DNA from: Sanghuangporus weigelae
Lineage: Eukaryota; Basidiomycota; Agaricomycetes; Hymenochaetales; Hymenochaetaceae
Direction of reading: 5' to 3'
DNA: 64,000 bases
Assembly (NCBI GenBank): GCA_033182465.1
Contig: CP137327.1
Coordinates: 992,001-1,056,000, forward strand
The translations under genes and the position numbers were made by a program. Positions within the stretch are counted from its first letter, which is position 1. Each line of letters starts with the position of its first letter. Positions 45,439 to 57,565 of this stretch are shown here, one piece after another. The notes under the pieces were generated by a model, which had not been told where the DNA came from, made no database searches, and saw only the letters and a program-made list of their open reading frames with translations.

Positions 45439-48400
45439 TCAAGCACCAATGTGTACAAGGTTGACCCATCGTTCCGTCGCGACTTCCACCCTTCCGCGTT
45501 CGTCTTCATCCCCTCTCTCCTTCAGCTTTAGAGCAGCTTCACGAACAGCAGCTGCAGCCCTCTTGAATCTTATCTCTCCATCTTCTATGTCGCGCATGAG
45601 GAACGCATAAACAGCACCAGAAAGGTAAGGTCCGTCCTCGTCGAGCAGCTGCCACATCGTACCAACCACACTTCGGAATCCGCAAAACTGCATAGCTGCT
45701 GCAAGATGGAGTACTTCATCTAGCGCGTATTTCGGCCCTTGTTCCGCGGTATGGCAAGCCGAAAGAAATGCGAACTCTGCGTTAGCTAGGTTGGTACGAG
45801 TGATGTCCAGCAATGTGAGCCTTCCTCCAGGAAGCTTGAGTGACGAGTTGAAGGGTTCCTTGCTGAGTAGCCCATGACAAACAAAATGCACCCATTGCGC
45901 TTGTGGAAGTATCTCGAGAACGGCTTCTGGAGTTGCGTGATTACCAAGAAGCTGCCTAAAGCAACGGATCCTAAATATAGCGTTTCGTTCCTTCATGGCC
46001 GAGGGAAGCTCCATGTCGGCAACGAACAGCATCCTTTCACCTCCGTTTTGGGCACCGGACCGAGCATTGATGAGCGAAGTGAGAGTCGGAATGTACGACG
46101 AGATGTAGTCGTCCAAGAGATACTTCATTCTGCCATCGGCGTCTGCGTACGGACCGGCGGCATGGAAAGGGAATGCAGAAAGCACTGATGTTGGGCACCA
46201 CCATATATGTGACCCTTCCGCGATTCCGAATTCCTTGAGCTTCGGGACAATTTTGGAAACGACACTATCCCAGAGAGCCTTCATTACTCGCTGGAGGATG
46301 TCATCGTATTTGCGGGACGTTATTCCGTATTTTTTACGGACTTGCGAGAGCTCCCCATGCAGCTTAATAGCGTCGGTATAAAAGTATTTATCCAGCGGGA
46401 TACAAACGCACGAATTATTCTCGCCAGGAAGAACGATGAGCGCGTCGCATCTATACTCTGAGTGGTTCAGTACGATGACAGGTCCTTCTGATGCCGCTTG
46501 TCTTAGAACCTCGAATGGCGTAGCCCGAAGGAAGTTCTCAAATCCAGGTATTCGTCGGATGTAGTTGATTCCCGTTTCTTGCTCTTCGTGTAACAGCCGC
46601 ATCTGCACCAACATTTCATCGACCAAAATTTGTGCTTGCGGTGCTCTGAATGTACGAACACCACTACCATTTGTACCTGAACCAGTTTCAGGTAACTTCG
46701 ATGACGTTACAAGAGATTCCAGGCGGCGATTGCAATCCTCGAATCTCTCGCAAAGTGTCTTATCGGCCCGCGATAGTTGCTCCAGCAGGGCCCTGAACCC
46801 GCGCAACTGAGACCAGAGTAAGGCTCTACCTTGCTCGAGAAACTCGATGGCCTGAGGGAAATCACCCTTATCAATGGCATATGAAGCCGCATCTAAAGCA
46901 AGGATCCGAAGACGGCTGTCACTAGACAGAAACTCATGCTGCATGGATAGAGTGGGCCTAATGGTAAGGGCACGTTGAAGGAGCGTCATTGCATTTCTAT
47001 GCGCTTCAGGAAGACTCTGGTGACCATGATGCCGGGCGAATGCTGTCCACCTCTGCACAGCTTGGAGACGCACTAGAAAGCTCGACAACGGATGAACAGC
47101 AGCGCAGCTGAAAAGCCGCATCGATTCATCAAGATCGTCGGGATGGCCTTCTCTCCGAAAGCGACCATATAGCGAAAGAGCCAAGCTTTCCAATGACGCG
47201 GAACGATCTGGGTGACCTTCTGGACGAAGCTCTACAGCAGCGCGGCTGAAAGATATGGCTTCCTCAAGGTCATCTATGCTCCTTCCGTGTTTGTAACGCG
47301 TTAAAAGAGAGCTCGCAAGATTGTGCAATGAGGAAGGTCGAACTGGATGACCGACTGGACAAAGTTCCAGAGCGGAGCGGTGCAGAGCTATGACTTCATC
47401 AAGACCTTCTGATTTCGCGCTACGTTCAACACGCGTCTCCAGGGAGAACGCAAGATTGTTCAACGCGAGAGAACGATCCGGGTGACCATTCGGACGAAGT
47501 TCAAGAGCAGTGCGATACATAAAGATGGCTTCCTCAATGTCTTCCATCCTCCCTCTGTGCTCAAAGCGCGTCGTGAGGGAGAATGCAAGATTGTTTAATG
47601 ATGTAGCTTGAAGCGAATGACCCTCCGGCAAAAGCTTCAGAGCGGCGCGATGAAGAGATATGGCTTCTCCAATGTCCCCCGGCCTTCCCCCGTCAAAAAA
47701 CCGCCTCGAGACGGAGGTTGCCAGATTGTCTAGCAGTGTAAAGCGATCCGGATGACTCTCTGGTAGAAGCCCCAGAGCGACGCGATTTAAAGAAATAGGC
47801 TCCTCGAGGTCCTTCATCCCACCCCCGAGTTTATAGCGCATCCAGACGGAGTTCGAGAGATTGTTCAGCAAGGTATAACGATCCGGATGACCCTCTGGGC
47901 GAAGCTCCAGAGCAGCGCGATAAAGACATATGGCTTCCCCAAGGTCCACCATCTTCCCTTCATGTTCAAAGCGCCTATAAAGGGAGGACGCGAGGTTGCT
48001 CAGCGCGAGAGCTCGGTCCGGGTGAAGCTCCGGACAAAGTTCAAGAGCAGAACGGTACAGAAACATAGCTTCCTCTATGTCTTCCTTCCTCCCTCCATGC
48101 TCAAAGCGCGTTGTGAGGGAGAATGCAAGATTGTTTAACGATATAGAACGATCCGAGTGACCCTCCGACAGAAGCTTCAGAGCGGCGCGGTGAAGAGATA
48201 TGGCTTCCTCGAGGTCTTCAGGCCTTCCTCCATCGTAAAATCGCCTCGAGATGGACCCCGCTAGATTGTTCAGCGACATAAAGCGATCCGGGTGACCCTC
48301 AGGTAGAAGCTCCAGAGCCGCACGGTTTAAAGATATGACTTCCTCAAGATCTTTCATACGACCTCCGAGTTTATAGCGTATCCATACAGAGCTTGAAAGG

Positions 48401-50161
48401 TTGTTCAACAAGGTAGAACGAAGCGGGTGAAACTCTGGTAGAAGGTCCAGGGCGGCACGGTGAAGAGACATAGCTTCCTCAAGGTCCTCCATCCTCCTTC
48501 CGTGTTCAAAGCGCATGTGGAGGGAAGAAGCAAGATTATTCAGCTCGAGAGAGCGTTCCGGGTGGTCCTCCGGACAAAGCTCTAGTGCGACGCGAAACAG
48601 GAGGATGGCTTCATCAAGGTCTTCTACTCTCTCTTCATGTTTAAATCGCATCAAGACAGAGCTCGCAAGATTGCTCGATGATGCAGAACGGATCGGATGA
48701 CTCTCCTGACGAAAAAGTTCCAGGGCAGTGCGATGAAGAGATATGGCTTCCTCGATGTCCTCCGACCTCCCTCCGTGTCCGAAGCGTGTCGAGAGGGAGA
48801 GTGCAAGATCATTGAGCAAAGAAGGATTCGGGTGACTCTCCGACGGAAGCTCCAGGGCGGCACGGTGAAGAGATATCGCTTCCTCGAGATCCTCCATTCC
48901 GCCTTCGTGTTTAAAACGCGTCGAAAGGGAGCACGCAAGATTGCTGAGGAATGTAGGATCTGAGAAGCCCTCCGGAAGAAGCTTGACCGCAGCACGGTGA
49001 AGAGACATCGCTTCCTCGAGGTCCTCCATCCTATCTCCGTACTCAAAGCGCAATAAAATTGAGGTCGCTAGATTGTTCAGCGACGTAGAGCAGTTTGAGT
49101 GACCCTCCGGCAAAAGCTCGAGAACGGCACGCTGAAGAGGTATTGCCTCCTCAAGGTCATCTACTCTCCCTAAGCGCTCGAAGCGTGTCGAGAGGGAGAA
49201 CGCAAGATTGTTTAGCCACATAGGATCCAAGTGTCCCTCTGGTAGAAGCTGCAAGGCGGCGCGTTGAAGATATATAGCTTCATGGAGGTCCTCTATCTTC
49301 CCTATGTTTTTAAAACGCGTCAAGACGGAGGTCGCTAGGTTGTCTAGCGATGTTGAGCGATTCGAGTGACCCTCCGGACGAAGCTCCAGAGCGGCGCGGT
49401 AAAAAGATATGGCTTCTTCAAGATCCTCCATCTTCCCACTGTGGTCAAAGCGCCTCGAAATAGACGTCGCTAGATTATTCAGCAACGTAGAGCGAAGCAG
49501 GTGACCTTCCGGTAGAAGGTCCAGAGCGGAGCGGTAAAGAGATGTGGCTTCCTCGAGGTCGTCGATCCTTCCTCCATATTTGAAGCGCGTCGAGAGGCAG
49601 AGCGCAAGATCGTTGAGCAATGTAGGATCCGAGTGATCCTCAGGCAGAAGCTCAAAGACGGAGCGATGAAGAGAAACCGCTTCTTCAAGGTCCTCCATTC
49701 TCCCTCCGTAGTGAAAGCGCGTTGAGAGGGAGGACGCAAGGCTATTCAACGATGTGGGAAGAAGTGAGTGACCGCAAGGTAGAAGCTCCAGAGAGGCGCG
49801 TTTCATCACAATCGCTTTCTCAAGATCGCTGATATCTCTGGATTGCCCGTATCGCGCCTGAAGGAAGAAAGCAAGTCTATGTAATGTTTCTACGTGCCCA
49901 GTGATTCCATGAGAACACGAGTCCAGCGCTGCTTGCTGGAAAGCGATAGCCGAGTCAAGATATTCCAGATTTCCGGATGTCTCAAATCGACTCCATGAAT
50001 AGTCAGCTCTCAGTGTGCGCCAACTGAATTTCTGTCAATTACGAACAGTAAGAATCCAATCGCCGACGTGAAGAAGTATATAGATTAAATAGTACCAGTC
50101 TCTGCATAAACCACTTCACGGGTGCTGAGAAGCATCCCAATAGTCGGGACCAAAGCATCAT
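45439..50161 (-). CDS. Intact TPR-CHAT protease-like protein, 1,552 residues (copy F)
   Basis: Two exons, 50096-50161 (22 codons) and 45439-50031, joined by a 64-nt GT-AG intron in phase 0. After a short N-terminus come about twenty 45-residue TPR-like repeats (47095-49764) of the pattern LNNLA.SL..RFEHGGRMEDLEEAISLHRAALELLPEGHP, a helical linker (LALDAASYAIDKGDFPQAIEF, EQGRALLWSQLRGFR), and the CHAT domain (about residues 1240-1552). Conserved segments are IVLNHSEYRCDALIVL, IWWCPTSVLSAFPFHAAGPY, YISSYIPTLTSL, and the dyad His1408 (HFVCHG) and Cys1448 (SACHTA), 40 residues apart, ending RWVNLVHIGA. CHAT is a caspase-like cysteine protease family; bacterial TPR-CHAT proteins act as regulated proteases. 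By inference the repeats sense a ligand or partner. No stop or frameshift was found; it is the only intact member here. Confidence 0.93.
47095..49764 (-). repeat. About twenty 135-bp coding repeats with a 540-bp higher-order unit
   Basis: Twenty 44-46 residue units, moderately diverged. Units 11-14 (about 47886-48425) match units 15-18 (about 47346-47885) one by one: SVWIRYKLGGRMKDLEE with SVWMRYKLGGGMKDLEE, RRFYDGGRPEDLEEAIS with RRFFDGGRPGDIGEAIS, and FSLTTRFEHGG with FSLTTRFEHRG. This four-unit block was therefore duplicated as a whole after the single units had diverged. Confidence 0.85.
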
Positions 50162-53100
50162 GAGGAATCGACAGTGGTGGTTTGAGGGAAAGAGATGAAG
50201 ATGGACTGTTCTGGTGGCATTATGATCGTGCCAGTGGTCGAGGGTTGATGCCTCGTTGCAATTTATTTTTAGTCTGAAGTTCAAGATTAAGCACAGCACA
50301 GCACAGCACAAAGCTGATCGGCGCTGCTATATACGCGTAACGTATGCACCGGTTCGAATCCGGGCCCGGGCGGCCTTTTGAACTTGTCAATACGACAACG
50401 AGAAGAAAAAGTACTTGCTTGACTCCCATGAGGTGTCTGTAAAAGTGCTGGAAAGAAAAAAACGGCTCTCATCAAGCGGTTTGAAGATTGTAACAAGCAA
50501 TCATCCACACATGCCTTGTATTCTTTTATACGGATTCATAGGAGGCTCTAAACATTCATATAGTAAGTAAGCAACAAAATATGTCTTCTTCAGGGTCCAA
50601 CTCGGAGTACACGGCAAACAGGAAGGGGCGCCATTTCCATTCCCACAGGTCGTAAGTCCAAGTCACTTACACGAGGTCCACTTCGCCATGTACCCATAGC
50701 CAGCCCCTAAGATTGGTCCACAAGACAGGGAGGCGTAGATCAAGAGCTGCTAATGAAAGAAGCAGCACCATTGGAGCAGTATAGCGGCTCAAGGATTCAC
50801 TACGGAAGTATATACTTCCAGGGGTCCTCGTATGTTATACACACGGGTACTGTTCGTCCAGTCATAACATTAGTATGAATCCATGATGGAATTTCACATG
50901 AATCATTGTTCAAGCGAGTCCGAGCCAATCGCTCAGGACTAAACGCTGTGTAGTAGAGTTAATGATCAATGGTTGCCACGAAACGCACGTGTCCGACTCG
51001 TACTGCGCATCGGAAAGAAGGAAGAAACGAGTATCCCCTCGGACCGGATGTTGGATGAACAAATGCTGAGGAATATACAGTCAGTATTTGAACTTGGGAG
51101 ATTAATTTTGATGGTAAAGAGAGAGAACCTAAGATTCCCGCTCATCTATGCAGAGCTTTCGCGAGCGTCGTATGCGAATGTAATGGATGTAATTCCCTGC
51201 GCACGTACGTACCAAATACATGATCAAAACGATTTCCTTCATAATAATCTTATGACGGGATTGTCTATTATTCCCCTTCCGTCTGTCTGTCTGAATCCGT
51301 TTCCGAGCGAATCATGATGTTGACAGGAATCGTGTCTCGACGTAGGAAGGCTGTAAGTACAGGCAGTGGATTGTTTGCTTCCGTTTCCTCCTCAACTTCT
51401 GATTCCGAAGGCTGTGCGATATGGTTAGCGGTAAACAGTTAGCGCAAAAGAAGCACCGCACAAGTCCGACTCACTCGTATCGCGCACGCTGGAAAGAAGG
51501 GAGAACTTAGATTAAACGAAGGAATGAGGAACCCCTCGGATCGGAAAACGGATGGGCGGATGAACAGATGCTGAGAAACACTGCATACGTACTGTACGTA
51601 GGTGTTTATGAATCTGGAAATTTGAGTACTGTAAAGTTAGGTCAAGGGAAGGAGGAAGGCGAGTCCGGAGAACTCACTTATTTATGTATTTCTGTATTTC
51701 TGTATTTCTGTATTTATATACGTGTATTTGTTTTTCTCATCCGTCCTGTGCGCGTGTGGTCGATACACTTCTCCGTGTATGGACGCACGCACGTATAAGA
51801 GACACGCGTTCGAGGAAGGAATACATAGTTTCCATCCGCACTGAATTGAACGGACCCGAAGAGCGAAGTCGAAGCCGGACCGGTAGTTAGCACACAACTT
51901 GGTACAATGCACACAAAGAAGCGCAAGTGGATTGACAGATGAAAATTAATAGGAAGGGGAAAGCATGTCAGCGAGCGTTTGATCGGGCAACTGAGGGAAA
52001 CTTACTTTCTTCATACGCAATGTGCACCTACGTACATACTTAGAAGAAGGGGAAGATGTTAAAAGAAGTAAGAGCCTGAGCTCGTGGTGCTCTCGTGGGT
52101 CCTCTGCGTGAATACGAAACAGGATGGGAACGGAAGGACTACCTATTTACGTAGACGTAGGATCAATCGGGGAACGTTGTGGACCAAAGAAGAGCTGTTA
52201 CTGTCCTTATCTTTGTCTCTTAATTTTCGTAAGTAAGTAAGTAACTGGATGCAGGATGTGATCGATCAATGAACGGGATCCTCACTCATTCTTCTTCAGG
52301 AAAGTAAAGTTTCTTCCTTTAACCTGGTATTCGCTATTCAGCATTCGGTACTCGGCGATCAGTGCTGCCCGATAGATTCGAGGGTCCCGATCAGTTTGCA
52401 GTATGATGTCGTCGTTCGAGACTCATCATGGAGTTCCGTCCATGATTGGTCGGTTGGATGAATAAATGAGACGGGATAGGGAGAAGAGAAGCTTGCGTTG
52501 CTTGCTGGCACGAGTTTCTTAGCGTCGACGCCGTTGCTTGCCGATAAGGGGATGAAAATGCTGCTTTGCAATTGCCCTAGAAGAAGAGAACGAAGGTACT
52601 GTATTATATTTTGTTGAGAATGTTCTTTCTCGAATATTAAAGTGCTCCCGGAAACATAAGCGACCTAAGGAGCATCGCAGGTTCTTGATCGTCTTGGATA
52701 CAGCTACGATTGATTGTCATTGTTGTTTATACTGCGTAGACCAGAGAGAAATGTGATGAAAAGCACTGAACCCGTGGAGACTGGAAGAAGCCGGAAGGAG
52801 GCGAAAGGAAGACTGAGAAGAGAATTCTAGTCGTCGTGAGTTGCGTTTAGCGCCCTTCCCAAATTTGCAGTTGCCTTCGGACCTAATTATTGTTGTGCCT
52901 CGGAGAGGGAGTACTCGGTGATCTAAGTATGGAAAGAATATGGTTGCACAGGAGCTGCATTGGGGATAGGGATGCACGGTGACTGGATACGGGGCGATGA
53001 GGCAGGGGGAAGCCACGCAAATCTCCGAATGCCGACTGTCGGTGTCGTGGAGGATAAGCTTAAGAATTGGAAATGAATAAGTTACGGGGGACCGAGAGAG

Positions 53101-53480
53101 AGGCTCTGAGGGAAGGATGAGAATCGAGGATCGGGTATAGGGCGCATGCAGGATGCGTGGGTGGACTTTGGACCTGGTGCAGCTGACTGGGTATCCCGTT
53201 CAAATCGCGGGAGCAAATTCAATTCTCGATTGTGTGTTGAGAGATGAGCGGGCATCTCAGAGTTGTAGTATTTCATTGGAAGCCTTTGAATGAAAGACTG
53301 AAGAGGACTAGCAGGGCTAGGCTCTAGTCGTAAATATTATTGTAATAGAGAAAGACTACAAGTGTAGTGTAGTACTGTCCAGGGCGATGGATAAGGTTAA
53401 GTTAAGTTAGTTGCGGAGATCAAACCAAGTTACCGGGACGGCTCGTCATGTCCGTATATAGATTTATATTCACACGGGAT
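50162..53480. repeat. Non-coding upstream block, duplication copy 2
   Basis: About 3.3 kb upstream of copy F, the counterpart of 41455-44606. It ends at AAGTTACCGGGA (about 53429), matching AAGTTACCGGGG (44518). Copy-specific insertions include a run of GTATTTCT units (51685-51720). A GTCCGACTCGTA..CGCA.CGGAAAGAAGG block occurs twice (50991 and 51465). No conserved reading frame was found. Confidence 0.75.
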
Positions 53481-53719
53481 GATATGTATTCAAAGTCTAA
53501 CACGCTGCAATCGCCCTGGCAGTAGCTGTATCTCTTCCTCGTACTCTCATCTCCGCCCTTGTACTGCTTCCAGATTGTCTCCGATTGGCACAGATCACAG
53601 TCCTTTCTTGCCACTGTCGTGACTGATACTTACAACTGTACTCACGCTACCGGTATATACCGTCAGCTAGACAAACTAAACCTTGTTTCTATAACCCTCG
53701 CGTTTCTCTCGCCCATCTG

Positions 53720-56700
53720 ATGTCGGTCATGGACGACGAACATCATACTCCTCCCGACGACGAACTAGGTGGTATCCCCCACCCTTACAACCGTGATGAC
53801 ATGTGAGTAGCATTTTTCTACTTATTTTCTTGCCTCTTTTCCTCCTTTGCTTTCCCAAAATTTGGCTTGGCCCCACCCGCTCCTACGGGTCCGCCCAACG
53901 TAACGGTTCCTATACGACCATACCCGCTCTCTTTCTTTCTCTCATATCTGCCTGTGCTGTATCACTTCTCTCTCTCATTTCCCTCTTCCTGGGCCCCATC
54001 ATCGTCTGCCCACTGCCTCCTGTGCCGCGTCCCTCCGACGTGTGAATACTCCTGGCTCTTGGCCTTTCTTCATATCCTTCTCATACCCTTTCTCTTTAAC
54101 TTGGCTCTTCTGCATCTCGCCTCCTGCAATACGCATATCCAACCCACTGACTGACTGACTGACTGATCGTTTGCCTTTTACTCGACGTCTTTTACAACGC
54201 ACCTAAAAACGTCCGTCTCGCGATCCGGACTCCGATCCTGTGCATCTTACATACATAAACGTTACTCTTTCACATATTGCGTCTTACACACGTGTACGAC
54301 GCGGGTGGAACTGCGGGTTTTCCCTTCCCTTGATCATGGCTAATGGTCACGGAAACAGAGAGTATGACTTAATTGTACGACAGGAGCCAAAACAGGCTCG
54401 AATGTGTGGTGTAGGCACAAAAGGTGTGTCTATGCTCCAGCATCTTCAACTGAACAGTTCCGTGCCCTCTTTACCGGTGGCTTTTGCTTCTCTGGATGAC
54501 CATCTTACCTCAACAACTCGTGTGATAGCATACTCTGTCCTATCCTTTTTACTAGTCACTTTCACCTCAACATGAAACTGCTTGGTTTTCGATTGTTGGC
54601 AATGCTAATATATGCTTGAATTACACAGCTGATCGGAGACCGATTGACCCGCCACCGGTTGTGCAACTACGGGTTATCGAGAAAGGATCGCGTTCCCGGC
54701 GTAGCAGTTCGCCAGATGACCGGTGAGTACCTGAATATTCAACTTTCTCTTCTGCCGTTTTCGCACTCGTAGCCCGGTAAAGGGTTCACATCTCGGGAAT
54801 GAGGCGCCAGCTTCTACCTTGGGCTGTTTGTACCCCGAGAAAACGTTCTTCCATCCGTGCTTTCACCGGTCCATCATGTCCTGGTCCAATGCCGACGCTG
54901 ACTATATTTATCCTCCACCATCGACTGTATAGCGCCCACTATAATCAATCGTTCTTGCAAAATCCGTATTATTTCATGTATGCTTCGCTGGCAAATCCCG
55001 ATCGCGATGAGGAGCTGCATCTGTTAAAAGACGGCAAAACCCGCTGCACGACCGGTAGTGTCGTGAGCAGCTTATACCACCTAAAAGACCCGGAAGCAGA
55101 TAGTGAGTATTTCGTTAATTTCTATTTTATTTTGCTATTTTTCTTCTTCATTCGTGCCTTGTGATCCTCCCCCTTCCATTCTGCTTGACTTCTACCAAAT
55201 CTTGCCCTGGAAGATCTCGTCGAATGGCTCTGCGCTCGATCTGTTCTTGGCGGAGGGAATCCGTAAGCCAGAACCTTGTCGTTGGTTATGAGTGTGGGGA
55301 TTGAGCGCACCTTCTTGGGCGGATATTTGATGCAAGCTGTATGCTGCTTTCAAATCTTGGGAACCTTCCTTGCTAAACTTACCCGCTCCTTTCCCATTCC
55401 CCCTTTCTGCTTTTACCAATTCTTCTTCCTTTGGTCCAACGAGGAGTATTTCACTTCTTGACTTTTAGCCCATTTATCCGAGTCCTTCTGTTGTGATGCG
55501 TTACTGACGTCGAACATCATGATCGCTATTTGTTCTTCTTTATAGGTGAAGGAAGGACAGGACGCGATGCGGGATTCTTCGTGTTCCCGGATTTGAGTGT
55601 ACGAACGGAAGGGACTTACCGACTAAAACTCACGCTGTTTGAGGTCATCGGTGCGAATGTACATCACTGTAAGAGTATATTCAGTGCACAATTCTATGTG
55701 TACACTGCGAAGAAATTCCCTGGAATGGAAGGTCAGTAACTTCTTCATCCGCTCTTCCAGCGTACTTGATACTGATTATAATTGGGCTCGGGTTCTTTTT
55801 TTGCTTTTTCCGTGGGTGTTAATGCCATATCCACGAACTTCTTGTTTTCTCTTCTTCTTGGATTTGTGCGTGGTTATTATTGTGGACCCACGATCGTTCG
55901 TACCGAACAGAATCGACGAACCTATCGTGTGCGCTTGCCGACCAGGGGATCAAGATCCGTATTCGAAAGGATGTGCGGGTGCGGAAAAGGACTATGGATC
56001 CAAATTGGTTCCAGCCTGTGCAGAGAGACGATGCGAGCGATGCGAGCGAAGATGAGGCGGCGTCTGCTCGCGATCCAAAACGACAACGGAATGAAGGTGG
56101 AGGAGCGCCTCCGCCTCCACCGCCTGCTGCTGTCCCTCCACCGCCGGCGTCGGCTTCTGCGGCGCCGCCTGGTGGGACGTGGGGTGCGATTAACCCGATC
56201 CCTCCTGGCCCTGCACCGCCGCCTCCTCCACCTCCAGATGCATCACCGTATGATGGCCGTTCGTCGTTCAGTGCTGGTTCTGCACCCGCTCCGACTCCCG
56301 CTGCTCCCACGCCTGGTGCTGCACCAGGAGCAGCCCATCCGGAATACCCGCCTCCTCAACCACACCAGCACGCCCCCTATATGCCTCCTCCTCCTCCACC
56401 AGGCGGGATGTACGCAGGCGCATATGGGTGGGGACCCGTCCCGCCTCATCCACACGCACAAGGGTATGGCGCGTACCCCGCATACGATCACCACCGCGCA
56501 CAACCGTATGGTGCACCTCCGGCAATGCACTACGGCGCCCCGCCGCCTCCGTACGCGTATTACGACCAACACGGGCAATATGGGCATCCGCCTCCCGCTG
56601 CACCACAGCCACAACCTCAAGTTTCGCAGCAGTCCCCGCAGAACGAATCGCCTAGGAGCGCTGGTGCGACGAGCAATACGTCTACGGGTCAGGCGACCCA

Positions 56701-57565
56701 GCAAGGGAGGGGAGGGAAGGACCCGTATCCGCCTCCGCCTCCTTCTGCGCCGGCTATGATGACTAGCTACTCTGGGCAGGATTATGGGTATGGACGACCG
56801 CCGCCTCCACCGCCTGCGTCGGCGTCGAGTACACCAGCGCAGGGGAGGCCGTACCATACCTCTCCCGGGCCTGGCGCGCCTCCGCAAAGTGCACCTGCTG
56901 CCGCACCGGGCGGGATGCCCGGTAGTGCGTACACCACTCCCCCGCAGACTCAGGGACATATGGGACACTACATGCCTGCGCACCAGCATACGCCATATGG
57001 GTATGGTGGCGCCGCTGCGGATCCGTATCAACATCAACACCCTCAACATCCTCAACAACAGCAAGCGCAGCAGTGGGGGTACGCGCCGACTCCGTTCGGT
57101 GCGTATGGGCGGCCGGCGGGTCCTGGAGGATGGGGCGCGCCGCCTGCACCTGGGGATCCGTACGGCGGATACGCGTCACAGGCAGGTGGGAACCCCGGTG
57201 CGAGTTCCGGTGGGAACGGCGGAAGTACGAGTGCGAGCGGGTATGTGAGGCCCGGGCCTGAGGAGAACGGGCGGAGGAGCCCACCTGTGCCGAGTATCTC
57301 GGGGCAGGGGAGGGGGTATAGTTCCTCTGGGCATAGTGGCCATGGACACGGACACGGACATGGGCACGGATCCCCACAGAGGTCCTCCGCGACTTCGAAT
57401 GGGAATGGCACGAGTGGAAACTCGGATAGGATCCAACTCGCGCCGTTGCGAGTTAGCGGTGCGGCGGAGCAGGCTGCTGTTGCTGCCGCTGCGTATGCGA
57501 ATGGAGGCGTATTGGGGAAGAAGAATCCTTTGAGTATTGGGAGTATCATCTCGGATGAGAGTTGA
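53720..57565 (+). CDS. Velvet-domain regulator (VosA/VelC-like) with long Pro/Gly-rich tail
   Basis: Velvet proteins are fungal DNA-binding regulators that couple development, spore maturation and secondary metabolism, acting as homo- or heterodimers. Six exons (53720-53802, 54359-54423, 54629-54722, 54933-55102, 55546-55731, 55911-57565) join in phase to 750 residues. The velvet domain spans about residues 29-222: YDLIVRQEPKQARMCGVGTK, RRPIDPPPVVQLRV, NPYYFMYASLA, TTGSVVSSLYHLKD, GFFVFPDLSVRTEGTYRLKL, FPGMEESTNLS and DQGIKIRIRK. The uninterrupted domain with NPYYFM and FPGMEEST resembles VosA/VelC more than VelB, which has an insert. Residues 223-750 are Pro/Gly/Tyr/Gln-rich, with poly-Pro runs and a His-Gly repeat (GHGHGHGHG near 57345), probably disordered. 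The first intron is long (556 nt) and C/T-rich. Confidence 0.88.

Noticed and set aside
50315-50385. tRNA-like T-arm (GGTTCGAATCC) near 50350
   Set aside because: No matching acceptor stem, D-arm or anticodon arm can be folded on either strand at the right distance; the same place in the sister block (41640) lacks it.
55880-57400. Arg-rich frames on both strands over the velvet tail
   Set aside because: Shadows of GC-rich Pro/Gly codons; splice phases support the frame ending at 57565.
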